Positions 35,323-47,066 of a stretch of DNA of 64,000 bases are shown in pieces. Location: contig JACGCM010000452.1 of assembly GCA_014058105.1 (NCBI GenBank), positions 806,001-870,000 of the forward strand. Direction: 5' to 3'. The notes below the pieces were generated by a model. It was not told the origin of the DNA, did no database searches, and saw only the letters and a list, made by a program, of their open reading frames with translations. The translations under genes and the position numbers were made by a program. The stretch is from Kingdonia uniflora. Taxonomy: Eukaryota; Streptophyta; Magnoliopsida; Ranunculales; Circaeasteraceae. Within the stretch, counting starts at the first letter, position 1. The number at the start of each line of letters is the position of its first letter.

Positions 35323-36008
35323 TGTAGTAGCCAACTCGCAGCCTTTGACAGTCAAAGCCCATTTCACAGCCTACTCGAATTTATCGAAGCCCACTCAATC
35401 ACAAAAACAGACTCCCCGGAAGATCCCCCGAAGATGAAGCTTCGACATCAGGCAAAGCTTCGAGAACGGATTAACATACTACTGCAGAAATCTTTTGACC
35501 TTACTAGTACAGGATCGAAGCAAGATAAGACAGATAACCACCTCATCAGATTAGATGGCGGATTGATTGGCCCGTACAGCTACAGTGACAGGTCCAACCA
35601 CCGCGCCGCTCAGAGACATCACCAATAAATGTTGCAGTGACAGAACCGACATGACCGACACCCATAACTCACTGGGATTTCCGAAGAGTAATCATGTAAT
35701 CCTGACCCACACCTGGTGACTCAACTCCCTGTATCTCTATAAATAGAGGAGAAGGAAAACCAAGTAGGGGATAGAAAAATCATCTCCAACCCCTTGCATT
35801 TTACCTTCGACCACCCAGACACACTATACACGAACCCAATTATTTACTCTTCTGTAATACAATCTGTCTTTAAAATCCTCATCGGAGGTCGTAGAGAGTC
35901 ACATTTGAGCCTCTACGCAAGTATTTGTCTATAGTTAGATCTTACTTTAGGCTAGTTGCTTGTATCCTTTGATTGAAGATTGATTCTACATTGTGAGAAC
36001 CTATTTCA
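35323..36008 (+). repeat. LTR of the plus-strand gypsy element (single copy in window)
   Basis: Starts TGTAGTAGCC after a purine tract, has a TATA box TATAAATAG at 35738-35746, and ends near CTATTTCA. With only one copy the right edge is approximate. Confidence 0.65.
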
Positions 36009-36690
36009 CCTCCAAACGATGTTAGTTCCCTACACTTTGCATCTGGGAGAAAGATCACTTAAACAAGAAGAATTGAAGGAGTTGATGCCTCGGCATGCCT
36101 GAATGACTTATGACTTTTAACCAATAGGGAAAACTTGATATTTGTAAAGTACCAAGAGGTTGGTGCTGGAAGGATAACATTTAATCATATTCCTGAGATC
36201 GATGTACTAAAAAACTTGTTATCTCCAAATCTTATGCAATGTTTTTCAATATAAATAAAAGTTGTCATTCAATAATTGTAAATAGAAAAAAATATTCAGA
36301 ATCAAACTGAATTGTGCTGGGTGTGAAAAATGAATAAGAGTTTATAAGTAATGAGAACATTATTGTTGTGATGCTCGAACTGAGATGAGTACGTGCTGAC
36401 AATAATGTTGTGATGCAAGTACGATTTGTGTTTTAAACAGGTGAGGAAGAAAAATTGTAGGAAATATGTAATCGTGGAAATTCGAGCTTTTACAGGTTGA
36501 TAGAGGTAGAACTCTTGGTAACATGAGGTCAAGTATGGTAAATAATGTATGTACTGGTGAGGCATAAGTTCAAATAATTTATTCCAAGATTCTGGGTTTT
36601 TGGTTACGAGATATAAGGTAAAAATCACATTTTTGAGGGGAAAGTGTGTGAGAAACGTATAAATACGGGAAGGATGATCTGTAAAGAAAC
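36009..36690. other. Non-coding interval between two gypsy remnants
   Basis: AT-rich. I looked for a minus-strand LTR and polypurine tract that would close the next element and found none. Confidence 0.4.
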
Positions 36691-36779
36691 GGAGTAAGGA
36701 ATAGGATGGTACAAACTCGATCTTAGAGGATTAGTCATGCCGCGGAAGGGAAATTGGCTATAAAAATTACTGAAGTGCG

Positions 36780-39700
36780 GTAAAGGATTTTTGGTTCGTT
36801 TGGTTATGATGCTGAGCTTCCAGTGAGGGAATGTCAGCTTGAAGGATTATATGTAAGGAGCAAAGAACTTGAGTATGCTCATTATTTTTATGAGGTATGC
36901 TTTCGTAAATTGGTTAGGGATTCGGTTGATCGAGAAAGGTTGGTTGATCTGATTGCTGAAGATGAGATAGAATTTGAAGATCTGAGGATCGACGAATGAT
37001 GTAACTTGGTGACATCGTCCAGTTTACTAAGATTACGATAGATGTTATATAAAGTGTTTATCATGAATAATACATTTTTCTTGAATGTAACAGAAAATAT
37101 ATAAGTCAATCGGATCATCTATAGGTGCAAATCTGTTTTGAGACTGTTTTAGCAAATAATTTGAAGAATTTTGAAAATTTGCGTAGTTTAGAAAATGACG
37201 TCAATTACTGTACGTATGATAAATAAGGACAGAGAAACAAAAATAAGGAAATGCAAAAGCTTCTGGTTTTGTTTTGTATGTAAGGAAGCATGAATCTAAC
37301 ATCGTACAGAGTGAGTCATCGTGAGTGTGGGAAGGTCTGGAAAAGATATTGAAATAAGATAGAGAAATATGTTAAAAAATGAGGGGAGTTGTAATGATGG
37401 AAGTGTAGTTTTATTGAAAAGGTACAAGACGTCGAACATGGAGAGTGGAAAGGATGCCTCAGTTCCGAAATCGAGGACAATTCGTGCGAGGCACAATAAA
37501 TGCCAGCCGCTTGAGAGAGAAAAGATAAATAGTACTTCTTCGTCTCCAATCAAACATTTTTCAACTTCTAAAAATTTGGAGAGCACACAGAGAGAAAGAC
37601 GAAAAGTCAGGGGATTTGATAAGGAGTTATCCGAAGGGGATCAACGGTTGAAGAGGGCGAAAGATACTGAACCTCATAGGTGGCTATACAGCAGTGTCGT
37701 GAGGGAAGGGCTTGGCGCTACTGCAGATTCTCATTCAGATTCTAAAGGTTAGTAGAAATGTATGCAATATATGTTATCGTATATACTAAATATGTTAAAG
37801 AGATATGTTGTACGTAAATGATTTATATATATATATATATCAATCATTGATATATATAGAAGAAAGAATGTTAGATACCTTAGCCTGTATGTAGGTTGAG
37901 CGTGAGAGGCATTTGTGTGGGGTTGAAAACGTACCTGTAAAAGTTATTATTGAGATGGGTAGTTCGTCTATTAACGAGGTATCGACCTCTGGTCGGACGA
38001 ATGAGTCTGATAGTGAGGGTGAAGTATGATTGGAACAATTCCCAGGCTTTCCTGGCCAATTGATATCTTATCCTTCTGGTTCTGATGTCTTTAGATAGTT
38101 TTGTAAAGCTAAGGCGGCTGCAGGAGGGAAGTGGGGCAATTATGTAGAATATGCCGGTAGGCAGTTTAAGGGTTATACAGTAGCGGAGGGGGAAATGTAC
38201 TTTTATCTGTTGGCAGATATGGAAGTAGAAAAATGAGATAGGGGTATAGATAAATCGATATCGTTCGAATACTTCGATGGGGATGTTCGGAGTGACCTCT
38301 CGGAAGGTTTTTTGTGCTACCTATCTCAATTAGAGTATGGGTTAAGTCATCCCCTTACCAATTTGGCGAAGGGGATTATGAATGCAATCGGGCCATGTCC
38401 TGTTCAATTGAACGGGAATATGTGGGAGGTAATAACCGTGTATGATCATCTGAATAAAAAATTGGAAAAGGGGGGAAAAGTGAGGAGGATAACCCCTGAG
38501 GACATTTTGTAGTTTTATGGGGAGAAGAATTATAAGGCCAGTGGAGGGTCATATTTTTGTGCGAGCGCAACTCGGTATCGCTTCTTCGATCTGAACTCAG
38601 CAGGTCGAACCTGGAATGACAATGCCATATGGGTGAAGGGTAATTGTCTTCAAAGAGATGACGAAGAACCTTTGGACCTTCCATTTAGAACTGTAAAACA
38701 AAGTAAGTATAACCATGCATAGATATAATTATTGCTATATTTTACTAATAACTGTAGTTGATAATAAAAATGTTGTGCATTACAGGTGTGAAGTCTAAAG
38801 TGGAGAGGAAAGAGTTGCTGTTGGACAAAGTTGCGAAGGAGGTGACTGAGATCAAATTTGTGTTGGAGGGACTTGGCCTGAGTAGAAAGAAGAGGGTTGA
38901 TAGTAGGTCGAAAAAGGTCCGAAAAGTTTAGTCGACCAGGTCGATGGCGGGTACTAACGAAGGGAAGAGGCAAGTGAGCGGTGGAGAGGTTCGAACCAAC
39001 TTGTCCAAGACTCCTGGAATAGGCAGTTCGGTTCAGCTGAATCCCGTTGCGTCGAGCATAATTGTTCAAAAATATCCGAAAAGATGAATGTTAAAGGCTT
39101 TGACGGCCTCTGATACCACTGGAAGTGGTGAGGTCGCAAAAGAGAAAAGGAGGAGAGTCAAACCCTCAGGGGGGAAGGTCGTTGAGGGACGATCTGCTAT
39201 GGTGGATGACCTCAATCGAGGAAAGGGCCAGGTTGGCGGTTCACCATGGAGAGGAAGACACGAGCAGGATGGTAAGATTATATTATAGGAAAGAGTTGCT
39301 TAATGCGCTTCGAGTTAATCGCTGAGTTCGATTTAATTTTTTGCATGTTTCTCGTCTTGTTAAGGGGATTTGGTTCGGCATTGAGGAAGAAAAATCTGAG
39401 CTGAGGAAAGCAAATATCGAGCTGGAAAAGGAATTAGCTCGATCCAGGACTGATGCTCTGAAGGAAGTTAGGCAGCTGAAGGCTTCTCATACTGTAGCGA
39501 CGGGTCAGCTGCAGGTGGAGACGAGGGAAATCTAGATAAGATGGTTAAGGAGCGTGACAGACTGGGGCGTCACTTGATGCTGAAGGCCTATTCTGAAGAG
39601 GAGGTGGATGCCATTAAGGCGGACACCTATGTTGGGAAGGAAGATGAGGAGGAAGTGGAAGTGGTAGGGATCGTGGATGGTCTGGATGATGTCTCCCATC

Positions 39701-41671
39701 AAAAGGTGCTCGATAACCAAGGGGATGACGCCGAACTTCCAGAGGCTGATAGTGAGAAGATAGGGTAGAAAAGTGTGTTTGTATAAATATTTGTAAGTTG
39801 TTGAATTGTGTATAGGGAAGAAACTTCTGTAGGTTGACTTGCTTTATTAACCTCTTGTAGGCACTTAGAGAAATGTGTCTCAGAATAAAAGATCTAGAGT
39901 CCGGACATGCCAGGGAAAAATAGACCTCTGTAGCCTTGCTGTCTATGCAAGCAGAGCTGCAGGTTAGATCAGAATAGGTCTTTCGACTTGTATGTTATAC
40001 CAATGTTAAGTTATCAAGTAAATGGGATATAGATACAGATAACACTAGTAGGGTGCATGGTAAAAATCCAATGCTATTTATATAAAGTAACATATCGAAA
40101 GTATGTACCTTATACTCTGCAAGAAACCTCATGAAGCGTTTATCTGATAATGTACTCCAAATTTTTAGTCTAAAAGTATTTGGACACCGCAGATGTTTAG
40201 ATATCATATAGAATCTCTAGAAATGAAGTATGTATATATGTTCAAATGCTTTCCTGAATCGTACTGTACTAAAAAAATGTTATATTCCCCAGGTCGAATT
40301 AGATTCATCTCGCTTTCGTGAGGATGACGTACTCAAGTGTAATCGGGAATTTGTATAGCAGTTCGATAGGATGATAGAGGCAAATGAGAATAGAGAAGAT
40401 CAATATGTAAAGGCGCATTTTAAGCTGTGGAGATGTCCCAGGATGTTTCAGACCTTACTCTTCAGGTCGAAGAGAAAGATGCCAAAATAGGTAAGGGGTT
40501 AAAAGAGCTAGCAGAGGTAACAGAACGTGCTGAGAGGCTTCAAAGTCGGGTTGACGCGTTGGTGGTTAAGGGTAAGCAGGCTGACATGGCTCAATACCGT
40601 ATTCAGGCGTTAGAAAGATTGGAGGGACGATCTCGATCTGATCTTCAGAATTGTAGGAGGGAGCTGGAGCGAATGAGTCAAAAAGTTGTTGAAAAAGACA
40701 ATGAGCTGAGGGTAGCTCGAGAAAATCAATCAGCTTCGGAGGCCGTAGCTGAACACTTGCAAATTGCCCTACCCGCCAAGGATATGGAGTTCTAGGAAAT
40801 ACAACGAAGGTGTAACAATTTAAATGAGAGGGTTGCATGACTTAAGATCGAACTGACGCAGGCCATCGCGCGTGCCAAGAAAACAGAGGATAGAGAACGT
40901 TCTAGGGGAAGAAGAATTGATGTTAAGGCTTCTCTAGTTCTAGAGGATGTAGTTAGTCTCTCAGGTCAAATTAGAGAGCTAGAGAGTGATGTATCTCGTA
41001 TTCAGAGGCATGTTTAGTTTGAAAATGTGAACTTGAGGGAATGCTAGAATAAGTTGGATGCTTCTCTTATTAGGGAGAAATTTTTGGAAGGGAAAATTAA
41101 AGCAAAGGAATCGCTGATGAAGAGGAAAGAGGAGTTATTAAAGATATTTTGGCTAGGGAAGAGTTAAACACAGAAATCGAGAAACTTCGTGCCCGCGTAG
41201 TAGATTTAGAAGCCATGAACCTGGCTGAATCAACTAAATATAAAAAAATTGAAAGAGAATGTAATTTACCATGCTCATGTCGACGCAGAAATGATTGAAC
41301 AGAAGAGTTCGTATGCTAAGTTAGAGTTACGCCTCAAGAAGGTGAGAGTGAAATTTATAATAATTGTTATACCTGATGTTTCATGCTCAGATCTGCTAAA
41401 GTCGATTTTTGCATATTTTGTAGAGGAAGTAAAAAGACTCGAGTCAGAATGAGATACCTTGTTTAAAAGATTGTCAGATAAGGGATGCATTTGCGACGTT
41501 AACATAGATCAAGGGAACTATCTGGGCGTCATGGAAACCCATTTGGGTTCTCGAACTGCTGAGCTGATAGAGATGGGTAGAGCTTCTGTAATCCGTAAAC
41601 GGAAAGTTCGACCTCTTGATGTTGGGGGAAACACTGCTGACACTTCATCAGCAGAAAAGAATCCCTTGTAA
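36780..41671 (+). pseudogene. Antisense extra ORF of the Tat element, spliced, coiled-coil protein
   Basis: Several coding blocks share one direction and are joined by intron-like gaps. They are an N-terminal block (36800-37000), 37369-37752, a folded block of the 'putative gypsy type transposon' kind (38040-38700; LEYGLSHPLTNLAKGIMNAI, SGGSYFCASATRYRFFDL), then long coiled coils (39360-39770, 40300-41160, 41160-41671). A clear GT-AG intron is 38701-38786 (GTAAGT to TTACAG), and another probable one lies near 39273-39362. A strongly acidic segment sits near 39645-39700. Stops occur (for example near 38511, 38928, 40359 and 40793), so this copy is decayed. Proteins of this type are known as extra ORFs in plant Tat elements; their role is unknown. 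Confidence 0.65.
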
Positions 41672-41717
41672 TATAAATTTGACTTGAAAAATAAATAGTA
41701 TCTGTCATAGACACATT

Positions 41718-42345
41718 GAAATAGATAAAAGCTAGTATGACCTTTGCCTTATCTTGTGTCTGGTGGGGTCTTTGATATAAAACAAAATTTCACATTTTTT
41801 CAATCGCAGAAATGGGTTGAGTTAAACCAAATTGAAACTTGATTTGAACTATAGAAATGTTGCAGACATATTGAAAGAGATGAAGGCTAGTATTACCTTT
41901 ACCTTATCTTATGTCTGGTAGAGTCTTTGATGTGAAACAAGTTTCTACACTTGCTACAATCCCAGAAATTTAGTAGAGATTAACCAAACCAAGTGATATC
42001 CTTGATCCAGCCATTATAAATGACCCAAAAAAGTTGAAGTAGATGAAGGTTAGTATCACATTTGACCTATCTTTTGTTTGGTAGAGTCTTTGATATGAAA
42101 GAAGTTGCTACACTTGCTACAATCGCAGAGATTTAGTAGAGTTAGCTAAACCAAGTGATATCCTTGATCCGGTCGTTATAAATAACCCAAACAAGTTGAA
42201 TTAGATGAAAGTTTGTATCACCTTCGATCTATCTTTTGTTTGGTAGAGTCTTTGATATGAAACAAGTTGTTATACTTTCTACAATCGCAGAGATTTTGTA
42301 GAGGAAGCTAAATCAAGTGATATCCTTGATCTAACTTGGATAAGA
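41718..42345. repeat. Four-copy tandem repeat, unit about 155-163 bp
   Basis: Units start at about 41718, 41873, 42036 and 42198. Each opens with GAA-TAGATGAAAG-like sequence and continues with TATCTTxTGTxTGGTAGAGTCTTTGATATG and GATATCCTTGATC. The last unit is cut short. It lies between the pol stop and the antisense ORF. Confidence 0.85.
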
Positions 42346-42529
42346 TCGATTGTAAGCTTGTATTATCTATGCTTTAATCTATAGATTGTGGCTGAATTTT
42401 TGTGAGGAGAATGATATTGTTAAATAAACTTTCATTAATAAGTTCAAATTTTACATTGGATGGAGATGAGAATCTCACTTTTGGAATTGAAAAACAAAAG
42501 CGAAAAATAAAAATGGAGTTGTAAGACGC

Positions 42530-43800
42530 TTAACGATAGTACCGTTTCAGTCGCCTAGTTATCCAAGGATTTGAAATGGGGATTCCTTCTTCAATCATGA
42601 GATAGTATGATCCTAGGCCTGAGAGACCTGTGATAATGAATGAACCCTCCCAATTATCGGCTAATTTTCTAGCGTGAGGCTCTTTGCGATGTTGAGGAAT
42701 TTCTCTGAGGACGAGATCTTTGATTTGGAAAGTATGGCTCCTGACGAGGTTATTATACAATCTGGTAAGCATATGATGATACCGACCTAGGTTAGTGATG
42801 ACGCGTTCCCTGGTCTCATCTATCATATTGAGGTTATAAGCAAATTTAAACTCATTTTCCTCGTCAGTCAGCTCGTGATCCCGAACTGGATGATGATATT
42901 CATAAAGAATGATGGCCTCAGTGTCATAAGTAAGGGGAAATGGGGTACACCCAGTAGATTGTCGGGAAGTGGTTCGATATGCCCAGAGGACGTGAGGCAG
43001 TTCGCAAACCCAATTCCCTTTTTTCTGTGAGTGAAGCCGCTTTTTGAGTCCATCCACGATGGTTTTGTTGGTGATTTCGGTTTGGCCATTGCCTTGACGG
43101 TAGTATGGATATTATGGCGTGTAAATGATATTATTGTGCTTTAGGAAGGTTACAACTTTATCTACCATAAATTGGGTCCCGTTATCGATATGAATTAGGT
43201 GGGGGCACCCAAACCGAGTGATTATACAATCTGGTTCGACATAGTGGAATTGCTTCTACCCATTTTTTAAAGTAATCGATAGCTACGAGTAGGTGGCGGC
43301 GGTTACCTGGAGAGTTAGGGAATTCGCCGACGAGATCTAGTACCCATCTTTTAAATGGTCAGAAAACCTTGCTTGCATGGAGTTCGAGCGCAGGGGCACG
43401 TATCATATGTCCATGTCTCTGGCAGGTATCGCATATACGGGAGTACTCTTTTGCTTGCTTGCGCATGCCAGACAAGAATACTCCTTGAGTGATAGCTCTA
43501 TTTGCTAATGATCTACCTGCGGCATGGGAGCCATAAGTTCCTTCATGTAATTCACGGAGCAGATCATCTGCTTTTGATTTGGAGAGGCACTTGTGGTAAG
43601 GCCCTGTGACAGAAAGGCGGTATTGAGTAATATAACGCTTCGAGTTGTTGATTAGCTGTCGGTGCTCTTTTAGATAAGTTGGGAGTGGTCCGTTGCGATT
43701 GTTGTCAATACCATGGTAGGCTAAGAAAGGCTTTCGCCAATTATCGTCTCCACCTTTATTGCCTCCCGTGTTGATCGTGCATACAGAAATGCAATCAATA
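42530..43800 (-). pseudogene. Tat integrase
   Basis: Zinc-binding region (LHEGTYGSHAAGRSLANRA, then ICDTCQRHGHM), core with WVLDLVGEFP, HIDNGTQFM and NGQTEITNKTIVDGLKKRL supplying the DDE residues, then a C-terminal domain open from 43057 to the stop at 42530. Stops and frame changes separate the parts around 43090-43360. The family joins element cDNA to host DNA; this copy is not intact. Confidence 0.85.
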
Positions 43801-43808
43801 CTAGGGGC

Positions 43809-44200
43809 TTAAATGATTTCGATCTGGAGATATCGAGCTTCTATACCCAAGACCCCGGCTAGATATGCCAAGGAATCGGCGTGTCTGTTTTCACCTCGAG
43901 GAAGATAATCGAAAGTCACTTTTGCAAACTTACTCATCCTATCTGCAACGAGGGCTACGTATTCGATCATTTTTCCGTTCTTCTTGTATTGCTCTGAGTA
44001 GTGGTGAACAATGAGTAGTGAATCTGTGTAAACTGAGAGTTCAGGGACATTGAGCTCAAGTGCGAGGTCGAGTCCGTGAATGAGAACTTCATATTCGCTG
44101 ACATTATTTGAGGCCTCAAAATCCAAGCGGATTGATTTCTTAATTTTTCCATTAGAAGGGGTAATAAAAACGATCCCGATTCCTGACCCTACGGGTCCTT
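43809..44200 (-). pseudogene. Second (Tat-type) RNase H domain
   Basis: Reads LLTDGSEGPVGSGIGIVF, then an open stretch 44126-43809 with ASNNVSEYEVLIHGLDLALE, YTDSLLIVHHY and NRHADSLAYLAG. Asp, Glu, Asp and a terminal Asp occupy the positions of an active RNase H. A second RNase H between the conventional one and integrase marks the Tat lineage. Confidence 0.88.
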
Positions 44201-44249
44201 CTGATCCATCTGTGAGAAGCCTCCACCCTGATGTAATGATCCATTCAGC

Positions 44250-45190
44250 TCATTCATCGAATGGTTTGGAGGGTGGATTCTCTGGTGTATCTTCGGTAAG
44301 GTTCGGATCGTGCTCCTCCCACTCGTGATCCTCCATTGGAAAATCCGCGAGAAAATTGGCAAGGGCCTGACCTTTTTCGAAATGACGTTGTTCGAACTTG
44401 ATATCATGATCTCCCAAACTGATTGACCATTGTTGCACTCTTCTTGATTTTTCTTTCTTAGATAGAACTTCTCGAAGTGGGTAGTTCCCCATAACTTTGA
44501 CAGAATGTGCTTGGAAATAGTGCTTGAGTTTCTGCGAATTGTAAACAAGGGTGGGAAGAATTTTATCAATTTTTGAGTACCTTGTTTCTGCGGGTGTGAG
44601 GGTTTTACTAATAAAAAAGACTGGTTTCTCGATTTTCCCTTCTTGGCAAATGAGAACCAAGCTGAGGGAAGTATCTGTAACTGCTAAGTAGATTATCAGT
44701 TCCTCATTTCCTACTGGGGTACTTATTATGGAAGACTTCCCCAAATAGATTTTGAGATCCTGAAAAGCTACTTCGCATTCTGGTCTCCATGTGACTTCTG
44801 TAGTTGGCCGAACCTTTCCTCGGCAGCGGTATGAAGATTTAGATGCGAAACAGTTGATAGCAGTAATTTTGCCGGCGAGTTTCTGAACGTTTTTTGGTAT
44901 TTTGGGAGAAGGCATGTCGAGGAGAGCCCAAATTTGATCCGGATCGGCCTCAATCCCTTTCTTGTTGATGAGGTGGCCTTGAAAGCGGCTAGAATGTACC
45001 CCGAATTGTCATTTATCTGGGTTCAGACGCATTTTGTAAGATCGAAGGATGTTGAATATAGTATTGAGATCTGAGATGTGATCGTCTGACTGTAATCTTT
45101 TGTACAAGAGATCATCGATGTAGACTTTTACGATTTTCCTTAGGTGTGCTTTGAACATAGTAGTCATCAATCATTGAACGAGAGCGTCTT
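44250..45190 (-). pseudogene. Tat reverse transcriptase (second half) and conventional RNase H
   Basis: RT from MTTMFKAHLRKIVKVYIDDLL (YIDD catalytic site near 45125) through KKGIEADPDQIWALLDMPSPK. A stop follows near 45010, and the frame then stays open from 44915 to 44250 with SLSLVLICQEG, PVFFISKTLTPAETRYSKI and QWSISLGDHDIKFEQR of the connected RNase H. The fingers half of RT is missing at the truncation near 45200. Confidence 0.88.
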
Positions 45191-45406
45191 TTTCATGCTA
45201 AACCAGCTTAGTTCTGATGAAAGTACCTCTGCTAGGTCCATCAATGTTAATATATTATGTGGGCTCCTATGTAGGTGGTTGATCGTTGAGGTGATCAACT
45301 TTCTGTAATTGCTATGTAGGTGGTTAATCTTCCCATTTTTTATTTTCTTGTACTTTTTATTGCGTTATCTTTATAGTAATTGTACATTGAGATTTAACAT
45401 TATATA

Positions 45407-45790
45407 TATGAGTTTAGTAAATTAGTACAACGAAATATATTTTTATTTTTAAATAAATAACAAGGGCAGTTTTGGACAACATCCACTTACTAAGAAGAAG
45501 AAAAAAACACTAGAACCACTGACTGATTTATAGTTGAATCAGATGTTCAGTTAGTTTCGTACCCATTCAGATATTCAGTTAGATTCAGGCATTTTAAGTA
45601 TTATGAGTTTGGTAAATTAGTAATACGGAATATATTTTTATTTTTAAATAGATAACAAGGGCAATTTTGGACAATATCCACTTGCTAAGAAGAAGAAAAA
45701 ACGAACACTAGATTAATAGTCGAATCAGATGTTCAGTTCGTTTCGCACCCATTAAATTATACAGTTAGATTCAGTTAGAAGCGATCTGGA
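45407..45790. repeat. Two-copy tandem duplication, unit about 195 bp
   Basis: Units start with TATGAGTTTRGTAAATTAGTA at about 45407 and 45602. Both contain AACAAGGGCARTTTTGGACAA and AATCAGATGTTCAGTT. It abuts the truncated end of the Tat element. Interval 45200-45406 has no gene. Confidence 0.85.
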
Positions 45791-45824
45791 GCAGATTTTC
45801 AGGGAAACAAGTAGATAATAAGTC

Positions 45825-46520
45825 TCTAGAATTAGAAGAGTAATCCGTTCCCCTAGATGACGTGGCTAACGCATGCCCCTCATCAAAAGAGGCATCCACA
45901 CTATCATTGATTTTCGTTTTCCTGATCTCATCCCTTCTTTCCTCAGCCATAATCCCTACAGTCAGTCAATTCTCCCTTCGCCTCCGAACTCGTTCCATCC
46001 AGCGTCAAGCTCCCTTTGTCCTACTAGTCGTGCCATTTGGCTCTTACTCCTTATCCTTCTCTTCTCCTTTGAACTATCACCCTGACAGATTCTTACTCTC
46101 CAACTGAGGCGACCTTCACCCTATAAACAAGGTGCTCTTCCTTGCAATCAAGAGTGACTCTCTCCACATGGAAGCCTGTATCACCTTTTGAGTGAACTTC
46201 AGTGTCAAAACCTCTGTCAGCCTCCTCCAGAGAATCTTCGTCTGCACCCCTTCAAAGCTTAGATGGAAAATGCGTTCACTTTTTTTAGCACTGACCATAT
46301 TCCCCTCGCTCTAGGGGGAAAAATTAATGCTCAAAGTCTAATATCAACTCGATTGGAGGAGCAGACCTCACAACATAGAAGTCGTTTATGTCTAGAGCTC
46401 TAATTCAATTCCTCTCTAATAGCTGACTGCTGATAACTCGCCGATCCTCATCAAAGTCCAGAAATGTTAACAATCACATGTAATAAGTTCCCTCGCTATG
46501 GGCGACAATGAAAGAGACAT
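45825..46520 (-). repeat. Dispersed repeat R2, copy 2
   Basis: Collinear with 28866-29650. A 60-codon minus-strand frame at 46298-46116 (RESLLIARKSTLFIG) is its clearest coding remnant. Confidence 0.55.
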
Positions 46521-47066
46521 CCCTAATTTATCTCTTAGTACCACTAGCCTCAACTAGTCAATTCTAGATGTCTTTCCCCCAAGCACGGCGTTTGCAAATA
46601 TGTGGCAGGGCGCCCTTACGGCTACAGCTCTGCTTTTAGGTCTGTGGTGTCTGTTTCGGGACATCTTTTAATATCACTAGCATACATTTTAGGCTTTAGA
46701 ATAGCTACTGGAATGATCGAAGAGCAAAACAGTAATTTCCGTCTATTTTAACTACCTAAGCTGATTTTTTTAGAGAAATCATAATCTAAACTTACAAATC
46801 AGAGTGTCTTTTCTACAGCAACTACACCGATGCATCATCACTTAGCAATATGAGTTGTAAATTGCAAAAATATGACTAAACATCAGAAGACAATAAGAGA
46901 GATTGAAAACCTTCAAACCATACTATGATGAAAACAAAGCAAAATAGAGTAAGTTTCAGTCTGAAATTAAGATGACAAAAATGTCTACCAAGGTTATTAA
47001 AACCTGCGACCTCTTCAACTTCTTCCTTTGAGTATCCCTTACAAATTATACTCAGCAGTACAACGA
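46521..47066. other. Non-coding, including the 3' UTR side of the MBD gene
   Basis: No other gene seen. The MBD stop codon is at 47067-47069 on the minus strand, so part of this interval should be its 3' UTR. Confidence 0.4.

Larger units (their letters stand above)
32240..36008 (+). mobile_element. 3' end of a plus-strand gypsy-type LTR element (probably Tat)
   Basis: A polypurine tract (35310-35322) and a complete-looking LTR (35323-36008) in plus orientation follow about 3 kb that carries only antisense (minus-strand) ORF fragments. Downstream antisense ORFs between pol and the 3' LTR are known from the Tat lineage. No pol and no matching 5' LTR occur in the window, so the left boundary is uncertain. 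Confidence 0.5.
36690..45200 (-). mobile_element. 5'-truncated Tat-lineage gypsy element with an antisense ORF and tandem repeats
   Basis: Minus-strand pol (45190-42530) holds the second half of RT, a conventional RNase H, a second RNase H and integrase. Two RNase H domains in a row are diagnostic of the Tat lineage. Downstream on the element strand come a four-copy tandem repeat (41718-42345) and a plus-strand (antisense) coiled-coil ORF (about 36780-41671). Gag, protease, the first half of RT and the 5' LTR are missing; similarity stops near 45200. No 3' LTR was recognised. Confidence 0.8.

Noticed and set aside
36009..36690. 3' LTR of the minus-strand Tat element
   Set aside because: No minus-strand polypurine tract, no TG/CA ends and no second copy were found.
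41718..42345. CRISPR-like array
   Set aside because: The units are about 160 bp and contiguous, without short repeats and unique spacers. It is an ordinary tandem repeat within a plant retrotransposon.
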